Positions 27,549-35,956 of a stretch of 64,000 nucleotides of DNA are shown piece after piece. The stretch spans positions 186,001 to 250,000 of the forward strand of contig JAHDIH010000005.1 in NCBI GenBank assembly GCA_020630875.1, given 5' to 3'. A program made the translations under genes and the position numbers. The DNA comes from Deltaproteobacteria bacterium. GTDB lineage: Bacteria; Myxococcota_A; Polyangia; Haliangiales; Haliangiaceae. The number at the start of each line of letters is the position of its first letter. Positions within the stretch are counted from its first letter, which is position 1. Below the pieces are notes generated by a model. That model was not told the DNA's origin and did no database searches. It saw nothing but the letters and a program-made list of their open reading frames with translations.

Positions 27549-28532
27549 ATGTCGAAAGTGATTCTGTACGTTGATGACAGCGTAACCATGCAGCACGTAG
27601 CCGAAATAACCTTTCGAGTTACGAACTACACTTATATAGGTGCTCGCAGCGCGGAAGAAGCCTCACAAAAGCTTGGTAGTACTAAAGTGGACCTGATTTT
27701 GGCAGATGCTGTCATGCCCGGGGCATCGGGCTACGATCTGTGCAAAGCGGTGAAGAACAACCCATCGACCGCGCATATCCCCGTGGTTATCGTTTGTGGT
27801 AACTCTGAGGCGTTTGACCCGGCGCGCGGAGAAGCAGCGCAAGCCGACGGTCATATTGAGAAACCTTGGGATACCGAGCAGATCATGAACGAGCTTGAAG
27901 GGTTTGCAGCTGCAGAACCGATTACTCGACCAGTGCCTACTGCGTCGTCTCAGCCGGCAAGAACGTCAACGATGTTGGGACTGCCTGCCAATGCACTTGC
28001 GGCACCGGGCCGCGCACCAGTGGCTCCCGTTGCTGCCAAGCAACCTGCGGCGCCTGCTCCCCAAAGAAGCGTGCCACGCCGGCAAGCAACGCAGCCGCCG
28101 CCGACGCCATCGCAGCCTGCACCAACGCGAACCCGCGCTCCTACGGACGGCGCGTTTCGCCCGGCAGCACCGCCGGTCAGAAGAGCACCTCTCATCTCCG
28201 GAAGGAAGCGATCGACCGTTGTACCTTCGGCTGGCCCACGTGCGGCGACTCGGCTTGATCCCTCGCAAGGTTCGGCTGGGGTGGGAAAACCCATCGTTTC
28301 TCGTGCCATACCGAGAGAAACCCCAACTGCTCCCGCAGCAGAGATTGAAGAACGGGCCAAACAGTTACTGGCTTCTTCGCCTGCAATCCAAAAGCAGGGA
28401 CTTGCTGCGGATGGCCCCGAGATCGCACAACTCGCGAAGCTGACTCGTGAAGTTCTGGAGCAGGTAGTTTGGGAAGTTGTTCCGGAGCTGGCAGAGGTGA
28501 TGATTCGACAAGAGCTTGCAAAACGCAGCTAG
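27549..28532 (+). CDS. response regulator with Pro/Ala-rich linker and C-terminal helix
   Basis: A protein of 327 residues. Residues 1-120 form a receiver domain: acidic pair in ILYVDDSVTMQ, phospho-acceptor Asp in LILADAVMPGASGY, and the conserved Lys in HIEKPWD. About 130-270 is a disordered linker rich in Pro, Ala and Arg. The last 50 residues form helices reading LTREVLEQVVWEVVPELAEV, a C-terminal piece seen in many delta-proteobacterial and myxobacterial signalling regulators. There is no DNA-binding domain, so it probably works by protein contact. The start is set by the strong ribosome binding site. It ends in a CTAG stop overlap with the opposing histone-fold gene. Confidence 0.88.
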   Translation: MSKVILYVDDSVTMQHVAEITFRVTNYTYIGARSAEEASQKLGSTKVDLILADAVMPGASGYDLCKAVKNNPSTAHIPVVIVCGNSEAFDPARGEAAQADGHIEKPWDTEQIMNELEGFAAAEPITRPVPTASSQPARTSTMLGLPANALAAPGRAPVAPVAAKQPAAPAPQRSVPRRQATQPPPTPSQPAPTRTRAPTDGAFRPAAPPVRRAPLISGRKRSTVVPSAGPRAATRLDPSQGSAGVGKPIVSRAIPRETPTAPAAEIEERAKQLLASSPAIQKQGLAADGPEIAQLAKLTREVLEQVVWEVVPELAEVMIRQELAKRS

Positions 28533-29035
28533 TCGAAATCTCTATCCATTACGGTTTTTCTGCCGTCTTTTCGTGCTTCAAGAATTGCCTTGTCGCATAG
28601 TTCGCGCACGGCTTTGGACAGAGGTCGGAGGACCGTGTCGGAAGTATTCATTCCCGAGCGAGCTTTGATGTACTTCTTGAGTTTTGAGACCACAATGAGT
28701 GTCTCAACGGGAAAGTCGCTTTCTAAATCTTGGCTTACGGGTTCTCCCACGACTTTGCGAACCCGCGGCGCTCCGGCGACTCGGGGTGACGCCTTTGCTG
28801 CCGAGGTAGCTTGTTGCCGTTGCAAGTCAGCCCAAGCTTGTTGCGTTGGTGCTCGTTCATCTAGCGCCCAAGCTTCTCGGTGACGAACCAGGGGAAGGTG
28901 AGCTTCCCAACAAGGCACGCTGCAGAAGACGAGTTTCGTACGCTTCTTGTTGCAAGTAGATACGCTGCAAGCGTAGAACATTTCCCCAAATGCGAGAGGG
29001 GTTTTACAAGAACTACATTTTTTCCAAGCCTCCAT
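28529..29035 (-). CDS. zinc-ribbon and histone-fold protein
   Basis: A 168-residue protein with two parts. Residues 7-45 hold a zinc-ribbon-like Cys cluster: CSSCKTPL, FYACSVSTCNKK, then FCSVPCWEAH. After a linker rich in Ala and Gln, residues about 108-168 form a histone fold: TLIVVSKLKKYIKARSGMNT, VRELCDKAILEARKDG and RKTVMDRDFD, the last like the GRKTV-x-x-xD ending of archaeal histones. Bacterial histone-fold proteins exist in Bdellovibrio and relatives; whether this one packages DNA or acts as a specific regulator is open. The ATG at 29033-29035 is a clear start. It is convergent with the response regulator gene. Confidence 0.75.
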   Translation of the reverse strand: MEAWKKCSSCKTPLAFGEMFYACSVSTCNKKRTKLVFCSVPCWEAHLPLVRHREAWALDERAPTQQAWADLQRQQATSAAKASPRVAGAPRVRKVVGEPVSQDLESDFPVETLIVVSKLKKYIKARSGMNTSDTVLRPLSKAVRELCDKAILEARKDGRKTVMDRDFD

Positions 29036-29135
29036 GAGGGAATGCTAGCGGTCCTACTGATGACATAAAAGGCCCAAACGCAATCATCTTCGTTTGCGCT
29101 TGCATGCGGAATCCGAGGTAAGTAGGCTCTCCCTC

Positions 29136-29627
29136 ATGGCTGAGCCAAAACTTGAGAAAGAACCGCTTAAGAGCGCAGAATTTGAAGCTTATTTGTCTGG
29201 AGAAAAGCATCCAGAGACGGCCGAACAATTGATGCGGTCTCGCTACATGGCCTATGCCTCCGCGAACGTTGATTACATTGTAGAAACCCACGATCCAAAG
29301 ACCAGGCATGAAATTGACCAGGAAGGCGCGCTAACCTGGGCCAAAGAGTCCGACTGGAGAGGTCTAACGATTGTTAGGGTTAATGAAGGCGGTAAAGATG
29401 ACTTAGAAGGAATTGTCGAGTTCATCGCTACCTATGCCGTACAAGACGTCGAATACGAGCATCACGAAATAGCAATCTTTAGAAAGTCCAACGATCGTTG
29501 GTACTTTGTCGACGGAACCCTTGTAAAGCCAAAGCCGATCCGGCGAACCGCGCCTAAGGTTGGCCGCAACGAACCTTGCCCTTGCGGTTCAGGTAAAAAG
29601 TTCAAACGCTGCTGCGGTAAAAACTGA
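29136..29627 (+). CDS. YchJ-family protein with one C-terminal SEC-C motif
   Basis: A protein of 163 residues. The central NTF2-like domain has the YchJ signature [20 protein letters not shown] and [13 protein letters not shown]. The C-terminus ends in a zinc-binding SEC-C motif, [19 protein letters not shown]. YchJ proteins normally have a second SEC-C motif at the N-terminus; here it is missing, replaced by a short acidic/basic lead ([13 protein letters not shown]). The function of the family is not established. I chose the ATG at 29136; an ATG at 29094 would add unconserved residues. valS follows 45 bp downstream on the same strand. Confidence 0.85.
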   Translation: MAEPKLEKEPLKSAEFEAYLSGEKHPETAEQLMRSRYMAYASANVDYIVETHDPKTRHEIDQEGALTWAKESDWRGLTIVRVNEGGKDDLEGIVEFIATYAVQDVEYEHHEIAIFRKSNDRWYFVDGTLVKPKPIRRTAPKVGRNEPCPCGSGKKFKRCCGKN

Positions 29628-29672
29628 ACAAAGACTGCCCGCGTCTCGCATCCTATGTATATAGTGCGGGGC

Positions 29673-32423
29673 ATGACCCTTTCCAAACAGTACGACCCGA
29701 GCGTAATCGAAGACAACTGGCGTGAGCTGTGGGCTAAAAAAGACTTATTTGCAGCAAATCCCCAGGACGCGGGGGAGTCGTTTGCGATCACGCTGCCTCC
29801 TCCAAACGTGACAGGTTCACTCCATATGGGTCATGCGATGGGCTCGACCTTGCAGGATATTCTAATTCGCGTCGCGCGCATGCGGGGGCAGAATGCCATG
29901 TGGATGCCCGGGACGGACCATGCTGGAATCGCAACGCAGATGTTGGTCGAGCGGATGCTGATGCGGACCGAAAAGACATCTCGTCACGATTTGGGAAGGG
30001 AGAAATTCTTAGAGCGTGTTTGGGAGTGGAAAGAAAAGTTTGGCGGTCGTATTGGTAAGCAAATGCGGCAGATTGGTTTTTCTTTGGATTGGAAGCGCGA
30101 GCGGTTTACCATGGATGAATCGTCGTCTCTGGCGGTTAGAAAAGTCTTCGTCAAGCTGTACAAAGATGGCCTGATGTATCGAGCCAATCGAATGGTCAAT
30201 TGGGATCCAGTATCTCAAACCGTAGTATCGGATCTTGAAGTAAACAATGTTGATGAGTCGGGCCACCTTTGGGAACTAAAATATCCCATCACAGGAAGCG
30301 ACCAATGTATTGTGGTCGCAACTACCAGGCCAGAAACCATGCTTGGAGACACAGGAGTTGCGGTTCATCCCGAAGATGACAGGTACAAGAACCTCATCGG
30401 AAAGACCATCGATTTGCCACTGACCGGGCGGAAGATTCCAATTGTCGCCGACAGCTTTGTCGACCCGGAATTTGGCTCGGGGGCTGTGAAGGTTACCCCT
30501 GCCCATGACTTTAACGACTTTGAGTGCGGCAAACGCTGCAACCTTGAAACGATTGCGGTCATCGATAAAGACGCAAAGATGTGTGCGCCTTCGCCAACCA
30601 AGTACGTGGGGATGACGGTAGAGGAGGCCAGAAAGTCGATTGTAGCCGACATGGAAGCCGCTGGGTTACTGGGAGAGGTGAAGGACTACGCCGTGCCTAG
30701 AGGTCGTAGCGACCGAAGTGGAGCTGTTATTGAGCCCATGTTATCGGACCAATGGTTCGTCAAAGCTGACGTACTCGCTAAACCAGCTATTGAAGCCGTA
30801 GAAAAAGGAGAAACCAAGTTTGTTCCAGAACACTGGACCAAAACTTACAATCATTGGCTAAAAAATATCAACGACTGGTGCGTATCTCGGCAGCTGTGGT
30901 GGGGACACCAAATTCCAGCCTGGTATTGCAACGTTTGTCAGCACGTTACCGTTTCTGAGACCGACCCAGATTCGTGCGAGGGGTGTGAGTCCGCTGAAAT
31001 TTCGCAGGATAGCGATGTGCTTGACACTTGGTTCTCTTCGGCGCTGTGGCCTTTCTCTACTCTAGGTTGGCCAGAGCAGACGGATTCGCTTGCTAAGTAT
31101 TATCCCAACAGTGTTTTGGTTACCGGTCCGGACATTATCTTTTTCTGGGTTGCCAGAATGATGATGATGGGGCTGTACTTCCAAAAAGAGGTTCCATTTC
31201 GTGCCGTCTATATGACGCCTATTGTCACCGACGAAAACGGTGACAAAATGTCCAAGACCAAGGGCAACGTTATCGATCCCTTGGATGTGATTTATGGCGC
31301 GACGCTTGAAGAACTTCTGACCAGGGCGAAAGAAAATGGCGTCAGCGACAAGGCAATGGCGAAGACAAAAAAACTTTTCCCAAATGGCTTTTCGGCTACT
31401 GGCGTTGATGCGTTACGCTTCTCCCTTTGCGCGCTTGCGTTGCCAGGGAAGTACATTCGGCTGTCGATGGACAGGGTTGAAGGTTACCGGAACTTCATTA
31501 ACAAGCTGTGGAACGCTTCTCGCTTTGTCCTGATGCATTTGGAAGGGGAAACGGACACGATAGAAATCGACGAATCACTTATTGGACTGCCCGAGAGATG
31601 GATACTCGCTCGTCTGCAGCAAGTGAGTCGCGAGTCAGGGGAGGCTGTTGATAGCTTTAGGTTTAGCGACCTTGCTAATGGAATTTACCATTTCGTTTGG
31701 GGCGACTTTTGCGACTGGTACATTGAAGCCGCGAAAGTGACGCTCTTTGACGACGAAGCGACAGAGCTTCAAAAACGGTCGGTAAAAGGAGTCCTTCTGA
31801 TGGTACTCAAGCAAATAACCTCACTTATGTCACCGATTACACCATTTGTGGCAGAGGAAATAGCATCGAAACTTCCGGGGTACCAAGGTACGTGCGTGAT
31901 GAGTGGGGCTTGGACGGCTGAGCTATCTCGCTACCAAGACTCGAAGGTTGTAGAAGATATGGAGCTTATCAAAGACGTGACGTCGGCCATTCGGTCACTG
32001 CGATCTCAATACCAAGCGCCTCCCTCAAAGGTACTCTCGGTTACTGTGGTCAGTAGCAATCAGCCAATGATCGATACGCTCAATCTACAACGCGACGTAA
32101 TTACTAAACTTGCTAAAGTTGAATTGTCGATTGCCGCCGATCATAGTGACACGTCTAAGCAATCGGCTCGAGGGGTGGTTAATGCGTCGCTGGAAGTGGT
32201 AGTCCCACTGGAAGGATTGGTCGACTTTGAGGCTGAAAGAATACGGCTCGCAAAGCAGATTACGAAAGCAGAGAAAGAAGTGACGAAAGTTTCCGGTAAG
32301 CTGAGTAATGAGAAGTTCTTGCAACGAGCTCCAGCTGATGTCGTTGAAGCGGAGAAAGCAAAGCTTGCAGAAGAAAATGAGAAGCTGGCCAAACTTAAGG
32401 AATCCCTAGCGGCAATTAGTTAG
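29673..32423 (+). CDS. valS: valyl-tRNA synthetase
   Basis: A class I synthetase of about 916 residues that charges tRNA-Val. Seen in order: PPPNVTGSLHMGHAMGST (HIGH motif as HMGH), the editing domain with TTRPETMLGDTGVAVHPED, DWCVSRQLWWGHQIPAWYC with a zinc-binding pair VCQH and CEGCES, GDKMSKTKGNVIDP (KMSKS) and a C-terminal coiled coil (LAKQITKAEKEVTKVSGKL) typical of bacterial ValRS. The start is the ATG at 29673, giving the usual beginning MTLSKQYDPS; an ATG at 29655 is possible. It converges on a DUF2625 gene with an 8-bp overlap. Confidence 0.97.
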   Translation: MTLSKQYDPSVIEDNWRELWAKKDLFAANPQDAGESFAITLPPPNVTGSLHMGHAMGSTLQDILIRVARMRGQNAMWMPGTDHAGIATQMLVERMLMRTEKTSRHDLGREKFLERVWEWKEKFGGRIGKQMRQIGFSLDWKRERFTMDESSSLAVRKVFVKLYKDGLMYRANRMVNWDPVSQTVVSDLEVNNVDESGHLWELKYPITGSDQCIVVATTRPETMLGDTGVAVHPEDDRYKNLIGKTIDLPLTGRKIPIVADSFVDPEFGSGAVKVTPAHDFNDFECGKRCNLETIAVIDKDAKMCAPSPTKYVGMTVEEARKSIVADMEAAGLLGEVKDYAVPRGRSDRSGAVIEPMLSDQWFVKADVLAKPAIEAVEKGETKFVPEHWTKTYNHWLKNINDWCVSRQLWWGHQIPAWYCNVCQHVTVSETDPDSCEGCESAEISQDSDVLDTWFSSALWPFSTLGWPEQTDSLAKYYPNSVLVTGPDIIFFWVARMMMMGLYFQKEVPFRAVYMTPIVTDENGDKMSKTKGNVIDPLDVIYGATLEELLTRAKENGVSDKAMAKTKKLFPNGFSATGVDALRFSLCALALPGKYIRLSMDRVEGYRNFINKLWNASRFVLMHLEGETDTIEIDESLIGLPERWILARLQQVSRESGEAVDSFRFSDLANGIYHFVWGDFCDWYIEAAKVTLFDDEATELQKRSVKGVLLMVLKQITSLMSPITPFVAEEIASKLPGYQGTCVMSGAWTAELSRYQDSKVVEDMELIKDVTSAIRSLRSQYQAPPSKVLSVTVVSSNQPMIDTLNLQRDVITKLAKVELSIAADHSDTSKQSARGVVNASLEVVVPLEGLVDFEAERIRLAKQITKAEKEVTKVSGKLSNEKFLQRAPADVVEAEKAKLAEENEKLAKLKESLAAIS

Positions 32424-33063
32424 CATTAGTTCCCATTCGCAAGTTCCAGGTCTCGATTGCTGATACGGTCTTGCGAGTGGAGGTGTCTACGTCTCCTTCC
32501 TTCGTATAAAGGAAAGGATAAAAGCTAAAGCACTCGTCACCCTCTAGCATCTCGGCGTCGTGTTCCCACCCCGACCAGCGAACGTCCTGGTAGAATAGTC
32601 CTGTGTCCCCAGATAGCGCCCAGCGAAGCCAGTGAGAGTAGCCAATCTCGCAGTTTTCCCATTCTAGTTCGTCGGAAGGTAAGTAGTAGATGTCACCGGG
32701 ATGAGGTCCAAGTCCTCCTCCATTGATCGCAAAAAATCCTCCTACTACGTCATCTCCCACTAGTAGGAATTCGGGCGCGGCGTCATCGCTCCACACGCCC
32801 GCTTCTCTGTTCCAGGACAGCAAACTGCGACCTAGATCCTCGGAGGGCCCTCCCAAGATCCGAAGCCATCCGTGATCAATAAGTAGTCCACCCGTGTGAT
32901 GCACCAGAGCTCCCATGGGTGATGCTGTCGAAACTTGTAGTGCATCCAATTCTTGGTGAGAGGTCCCATCTACCAGCCAGCAAGTATTCTGAGCGCTTTC
33001 GAGCCACTCTTGTACAGACAGCCAACCTTGGGCATCTTCTGTTAGTTGCTCCAGTGACTTCAC
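32416..33063 (-). CDS. DUF2625-family protein
   Basis: A 215-residue soluble protein. It shows the hallmarks I associate with DUF2625: ASPMGALVHHTGGLLIDHGW, DDVVGGFFAINGGGLG, PGDIYYLPSDELEWE, LRWALSGDTGLFYQDVRWSG and FSFYPFLYT. The function of the family is unknown. The start is a GTG at 33061-33063 preceded by AAAGAG. It overlaps the end of valS by 8 bp on the opposite strand. The gap upstream, 33064-33138, shows nothing notable. Confidence 0.8.
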   Translation of the reverse strand: MKSLEQLTEDAQGWLSVQEWLESAQNTCWLVDGTSHQELDALQVSTASPMGALVHHTGGLLIDHGWLRILGGPSEDLGRSLLSWNREAGVWSDDAAPEFLLVGDDVVGGFFAINGGGLGPHPGDIYYLPSDELEWENCEIGYSHWLRWALSGDTGLFYQDVRWSGWEHDAEMLEGDECFSFYPFLYTKEGDVDTSTRKTVSAIETWNLRMGTNAN

Positions 33064-33138
33064 CTCTTTACGATAGCATGAAGGATTTCATAGGACACGT
33101 TTCGTCCACTTCACCAAGACGTTAGACGATTTACTACA

Positions 33139-34398
33139 TCATTTCTTTACGCTATCGACCAAAATTAGTGCGGTATGTTCGCTTACCAGTCCATTCTCAA
33201 GGGCCAACTGGCGAATTTGATTGGCGTCTGTCAGTAATCGCATTTTGCGATGGGCCCATACCTTTTGGTGTAAATTGCTACTGCTGCCGCGCCGTGCCCC
33301 GTAATAACGGCCGAGCGTTCTACCTTCCAACGTTAGTACTTCGGTGGCTCCTTCTGGAGCATTGCCGAAAGCGATAAAGTAGCCGTTTTTGCTGAACTCA
33401 ATCTGTTCAAGTTGTTGGAGGTCGACGAAAAAATCTCCAGAAAAACTTTGGTGCGAAAATCGAGCTGTGTTTTTCGAGGGGTCGGAAGAAATAGAATGTG
33501 AGCTGTCGATTGCAGCAGCGAGTCCGTTGACTTTGACTCGCATGTCTAATGGAGCTGTGGAGTGTTGCGTGGAGCGATACAGGTAGCGCCATTTTCCGTT
33601 AACGCTCTTGAGCGCCGAGAAGTAGGAGATGGTAACGTCAAGACGTGCCTTCGGCGGAAGATTGGTAATTTCGTGACTGAAGAGTCCAAAATCCTTTTGC
33701 TTTATTACGGACGCTTTGTAGCCGGCGTTTCTGGCTGCTTGATAAACGTTATCTGCCATGTCGCGTTCACGGATGATGCCTCTGATTTTTCTTGTCCCGA
33801 TCTTTACCGTAAAGTCGGTGACGGAAGAATTCATAGGCAATAGGAAGTCGTGCGTCGCCGTCACCTTGCGCGAGTGGGGGTTTTTTAGCGACTGGATGAT
33901 ACTGACGTCTGCGATACCACAGGTAATTTCTGCATGAACCGTGGTGCCTAGAATTTTTAGCTGTAGCGGTACTGCGGAGTAGCGATTCTCTAAACTCTTC
34001 TCGGACATTTTTTCTTGGGCTCTGTCTTGAGCTGGTACGGGGCTAGGCTGTTGGGTTATCACATTAGGCTCAGGACTCGTCTCCTCGTTGTTGGCGTCTT
34101 TGGTGAGCTCGCCAGGCGTGACGGCGACACCATCGCCATCAAGGTCTTGGCTTACGGTGCTTTCTTGCTGAGGTAATTTTTCTACGATCCACAATTCGTC
34201 GAAGTTGGCCATTGCAAACGTTTGTTGGTCGCGTCTTCGTTTTCTTTCCTTGCTTTTCTTTGAGCGAGAAAGAGACACGGTTTCTACCTGCGGGCCAGGG
34301 GCATCATCGTCAAAGTTCACGTATGGCGCATTGGTCGGAGCTTTGTAGGCTCTGCCGCACGCCGTAGTTACTACTAAAACAGTTAGTAAAACTCTCAT
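33139..34398 (-). CDS. lipoprotein with VIT domain, lacking the usual VWA domain
   Basis: A 419-residue protein with a lipoprotein signal (LLTVLVVTTAC). Residues 30-130 are low complexity and contain one calcium-loop-like stretch (DLDGDGVAVTPGEL). Residues about 145-285 form a VIT domain (vault/inter-alpha-trypsin type): ILGTTVHAEITCGIADVSI, HDFLLPMNSSVTDFTVKIG, IIRERDMADNVYQAARNAGY and HEITNLPPKARLDVTISYF. In most bacterial relatives a von Willebrand A domain follows; here about 90 residues lead straight to a C-terminal piece ALENGLVSEHTALILVD, which is the usual end of VIT-VWA proteins. It is the last gene of the sigma-factor operon, overlapping the preceding gene by ATGA. Confidence 0.8.
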   Translation of the reverse strand: MRVLLTVLVVTTACGRAYKAPTNAPYVNFDDDAPGPQVETVSLSRSKKSKERKRRRDQQTFAMANFDELWIVEKLPQQESTVSQDLDGDGVAVTPGELTKDANNEETSPEPNVITQQPSPVPAQDRAQEKMSEKSLENRYSAVPLQLKILGTTVHAEITCGIADVSIIQSLKNPHSRKVTATHDFLLPMNSSVTDFTVKIGTRKIRGIIRERDMADNVYQAARNAGYKASVIKQKDFGLFSHEITNLPPKARLDVTISYFSALKSVNGKWRYLYRSTQHSTAPLDMRVKVNGLAAAIDSSHSISSDPSKNTARFSHQSFSGDFFVDLQQLEQIEFSKNGYFIAFGNAPEGATEVLTLEGRTLGRYYGARRGSSSNLHQKVWAHRKMRLLTDANQIRQLALENGLVSEHTALILVDSVKK

Positions 34399-34790
34399 GG
34401 CTGCACCACTGTGATAGGTGCGGTAATGCGTTCGCCGGTGATGTTTGCTGCGGCTTGTAGTTTGGCAGAGCAGTGGTTGTTTGCTTGCTCCATTACGTGA
34501 ACTACGGCAAGGAGGTGGTCGCTGTTGGGAATGCCTTCTTTGTTTATTGCCGCCAGCGTGAGTACTTCATTTTTGGCGAGTGTTTCTGGGTCGTAGTAAG
34601 GAGCCTCTGGAAACGACTGGCCTCCGCTTTCGACGCCGACGAATTGAGCGTTGCTGCATTCAAGGGATATCTGGTAAGCGCCGACATTCTCTTCACTGGT
34701 TAAGATGTGGTAGGCAGCAAATGTGGGGCTGTCGTCCGCTCCCGCGTGGCCGCAAAGTACCGCCAAAATTGTAAGTCGCGCGAATCTCAT
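34395..34790 (-). CDS. secreted cohesin-like small protein
   Basis: A 131-residue protein with a cleavable signal peptide (MRFARLTILAVLCGHAGA). The mature part is beta-rich: VGAYQISLECSNAQFVGVES, PYYDPETLAKNEVLTLAAIN, LLAVVHVMEQ and AANITGERITAPITV. It resembles cohesin-like domains in length and pattern, which is interesting because the adjoining gene encodes a dockerin-like module; the resemblance is from memory and modest. Two cysteines may form a disulfide. It overlaps the genes on both sides by ATGA, so the three products are translated together. Confidence 0.6.
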   Translation of the reverse strand: MRFARLTILAVLCGHAGADDSPTFAAYHILTSEENVGAYQISLECSNAQFVGVESGGQSFPEAPYYDPETLAKNEVLTLAAINKEGIPNSDHLLAVVHVMEQANNHCSAKLQAAANITGERITAPITVVQP

Positions 34791-35185
34791 GGCGCGACGC
34801 CCCGTACGATTTTCATGACAACGGAGTCCACATCGTCATAGGTGACGCTTTGGTCGCCGGTCACATCACCGGCAGCCAGTGGTGCTTTTTGTTTTATTGA
34901 GAGATGTAGCGCGTATGCGTCCACAACGTCTACGACTCCGTCTCGATTGAAATCACTCGCAGCAAAGCTGACCGTAGATCTGTCTCGATTCCACAAGACC
35001 CCAATTAGTAGCGCGGCTGCAATTGCGATTGCGGCGGCGGGAGCAAGCCAACGTCGACTCTTTTGTTTGCGTATTCTTTGTCCCGCACTTCGGGCAAGTG
35101 CTCGAATGGCGTCATCCTGCGAAGGCGACAACGCTCCTTGCAGTGGAGTGAGGCTTTTCTCAAGCTTAGTTTCTAAATCACTCAT
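34787..35185 (-). CDS. single-pass membrane protein with dockerin-like module, probable anti-sigma factor
   Basis: A 132-residue protein. Residues 1-45 are cytoplasmic and helical (ALSPSQDDAIRALARSAGQR); residues about 46-65 form one membrane helix (WLAPAAAIAIAAALLIGVLW); the outer part holds two calcium-loop units, DFNRDGVVDVVDAYALHL and DVTGDQSVTYDDVDSVV, the pattern of a type I dockerin. Its place directly after an ECF sigma gene, 31 bp away, and its topology suggest an anti-sigma factor whose outer domain senses a signal. No zinc anti-sigma motif (HxxxCxxC) is visible. It is coupled by ATGA to the cohesin-like gene. Confidence 0.7.
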   Translation of the reverse strand: MSDLETKLEKSLTPLQGALSPSQDDAIRALARSAGQRIRKQKSRRWLAPAAAIAIAAALLIGVLWNRDRSTVSFAASDFNRDGVVDVVDAYALHLSIKQKAPLAAGDVTGDQSVTYDDVDSVVMKIVRGVAP

Positions 35186-35216
35186 TTAATAGATAGTCTT
35201 TCTGGCGCTGTTTGGT

Positions 35217-35741
35217 TCAGGAAACATTGGCCGTTTCTCGATTTCGTAGTGTTTTCATTAGGTTGTGGAGTCTCGATTTTATGGTGCCTTCTGGCTTACC
35301 AAGGGCACTGGCAATTTCGCCGAGTTTCATTCCTAAGCCGTACCGCATGGCCAGCAGTTCAAATTGGTCGTGAGGAAGACGCTTTCTTAGCTTCTCGACG
35401 TAATCTTTGGCTTCCCCTTGATGAACGTGCCAGCCCAAAAGCTCGAAGTCTCTTTCACCGATAGGAACGACTTTTCGTTTCTTCTTGAGAAGCTTAAGGG
35501 ATGTGTGTTTTACCGCGGGATAGAGGAATGACTTGAAGGATGCCGTAAGGGTGAAGCCCGGGAACTTTCCATAAACGTAAACGAAGACGTCGTGCAATAC
35601 ATCACTGGCATCGTCAAGGTTTCCAACGAAACCCATAGCCACTTTCAAAATGAACTCGCGGTACTCGGTGTAAAGAAGATCTAGAGCAGCTTGTTCGCCG
35701 GCGTTGGCGCGCCGTATTAGATCCTGTTCATCGAGCGCCAC
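35217..35741 (-). CDS. ECF-type sigma factor
   Basis: From the GTG at 35739-35741 this encodes 174 residues with sigma region 2 (AALDLLYTEYREFILKVAMG, LDDASDVLHDVFVYVY, FKSFLYPAVKHTSLKLLKK) and region 4 (LPHDQFELLAMRYGLGMKLG, EIASALGKPEGTIKSRLHN, a clear helix-turn-helix). It should direct RNA polymerase to a small set of promoters, probably including its own. A longer frame reaching 35852 would run into the tRNA gene and is rejected. It heads an operon of four genes (sigma factor, dockerin membrane protein, cohesin-like protein, VIT lipoprotein). Confidence 0.9.
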   Translation of the reverse strand: MALDEQDLIRRANAGEQAALDLLYTEYREFILKVAMGFVGNLDDASDVLHDVFVYVYGKFPGFTLTASFKSFLYPAVKHTSLKLLKKKRKVVPIGERDFELLGWHVHQGEAKDYVEKLRKRLPHDQFELLAMRYGLGMKLGEIASALGKPEGTIKSRLHNLMKTLRNRETANVS

Positions 35742-35747
35742 GCGGCA

Positions 35748-35776
35748 AATGTATCGACGGTCGCTTGCAGTCGCAA
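35748..35776 (-). promoter_or_regulatory. weak candidate promoter before the sigma-factor gene, possibly leaderless
   Basis: On the minus strand TTGCGA (35776-35771) and TACATT (35753-35748) are 17 bases apart, each matching four of six consensus bases. Transcription from it would begin at about the GTG start codon itself, so the sigma mRNA would have no leader. No ribosome binding site is seen before the GTG, which agrees with this. Read-through from the tRNA gene is the alternative. Confidence 0.25.
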
Positions 35777-35807
35777 GTAGTAAGTTAGAACCGCGTAGTA
35801 TTGTGTT

Positions 35808-35883
35808 TGGTGGAGATACACGGGATCGAACCGTGGACCCCTTGAATGCCATCCAAGTGCTCTCCCAGCTGAGCTATATCCCC
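35808..35883 (-). tRNA. tRNA-Ala (anticodon GGC)
   Basis: The 76-nt minus-strand sequence folds as a complete tRNA: acceptor GGGGATA with TATCTCC, D arm GCTC/GAGC, anticodon arm CTTGG/TCAAG with loop ATGGCAT giving anticodon GGC, five-base variable loop, T arm CACGG-TTCGATC-CCGTG, discriminator A and an encoded CCA end. The third acceptor pair is G-U, the well-known identity element of alanine tRNAs, which supports the assignment. It lies 66 bp upstream of the ECF sigma gene on the same strand. Confidence 0.95.
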
Positions 35884-35956
35884 AAAGGATGCCTAAACTA
35901 AATCAAAGCAGCAGGGCTGTCAAATGCTGTCTAAATCAAAATTCGAGAATCCAAGC

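Noticed and set aside
27937..28521. Several long frames opposite the response regulator linker
   Set aside because: They arise from the biased Pro/Ala/Arg codons of the linker and have no recognisable protein pattern.
35742..35852. Longer N-terminus for the ECF sigma factor
   Set aside because: It would run into the tRNA-Ala gene; the GTG at 35739-35741 gives a normal-length protein.
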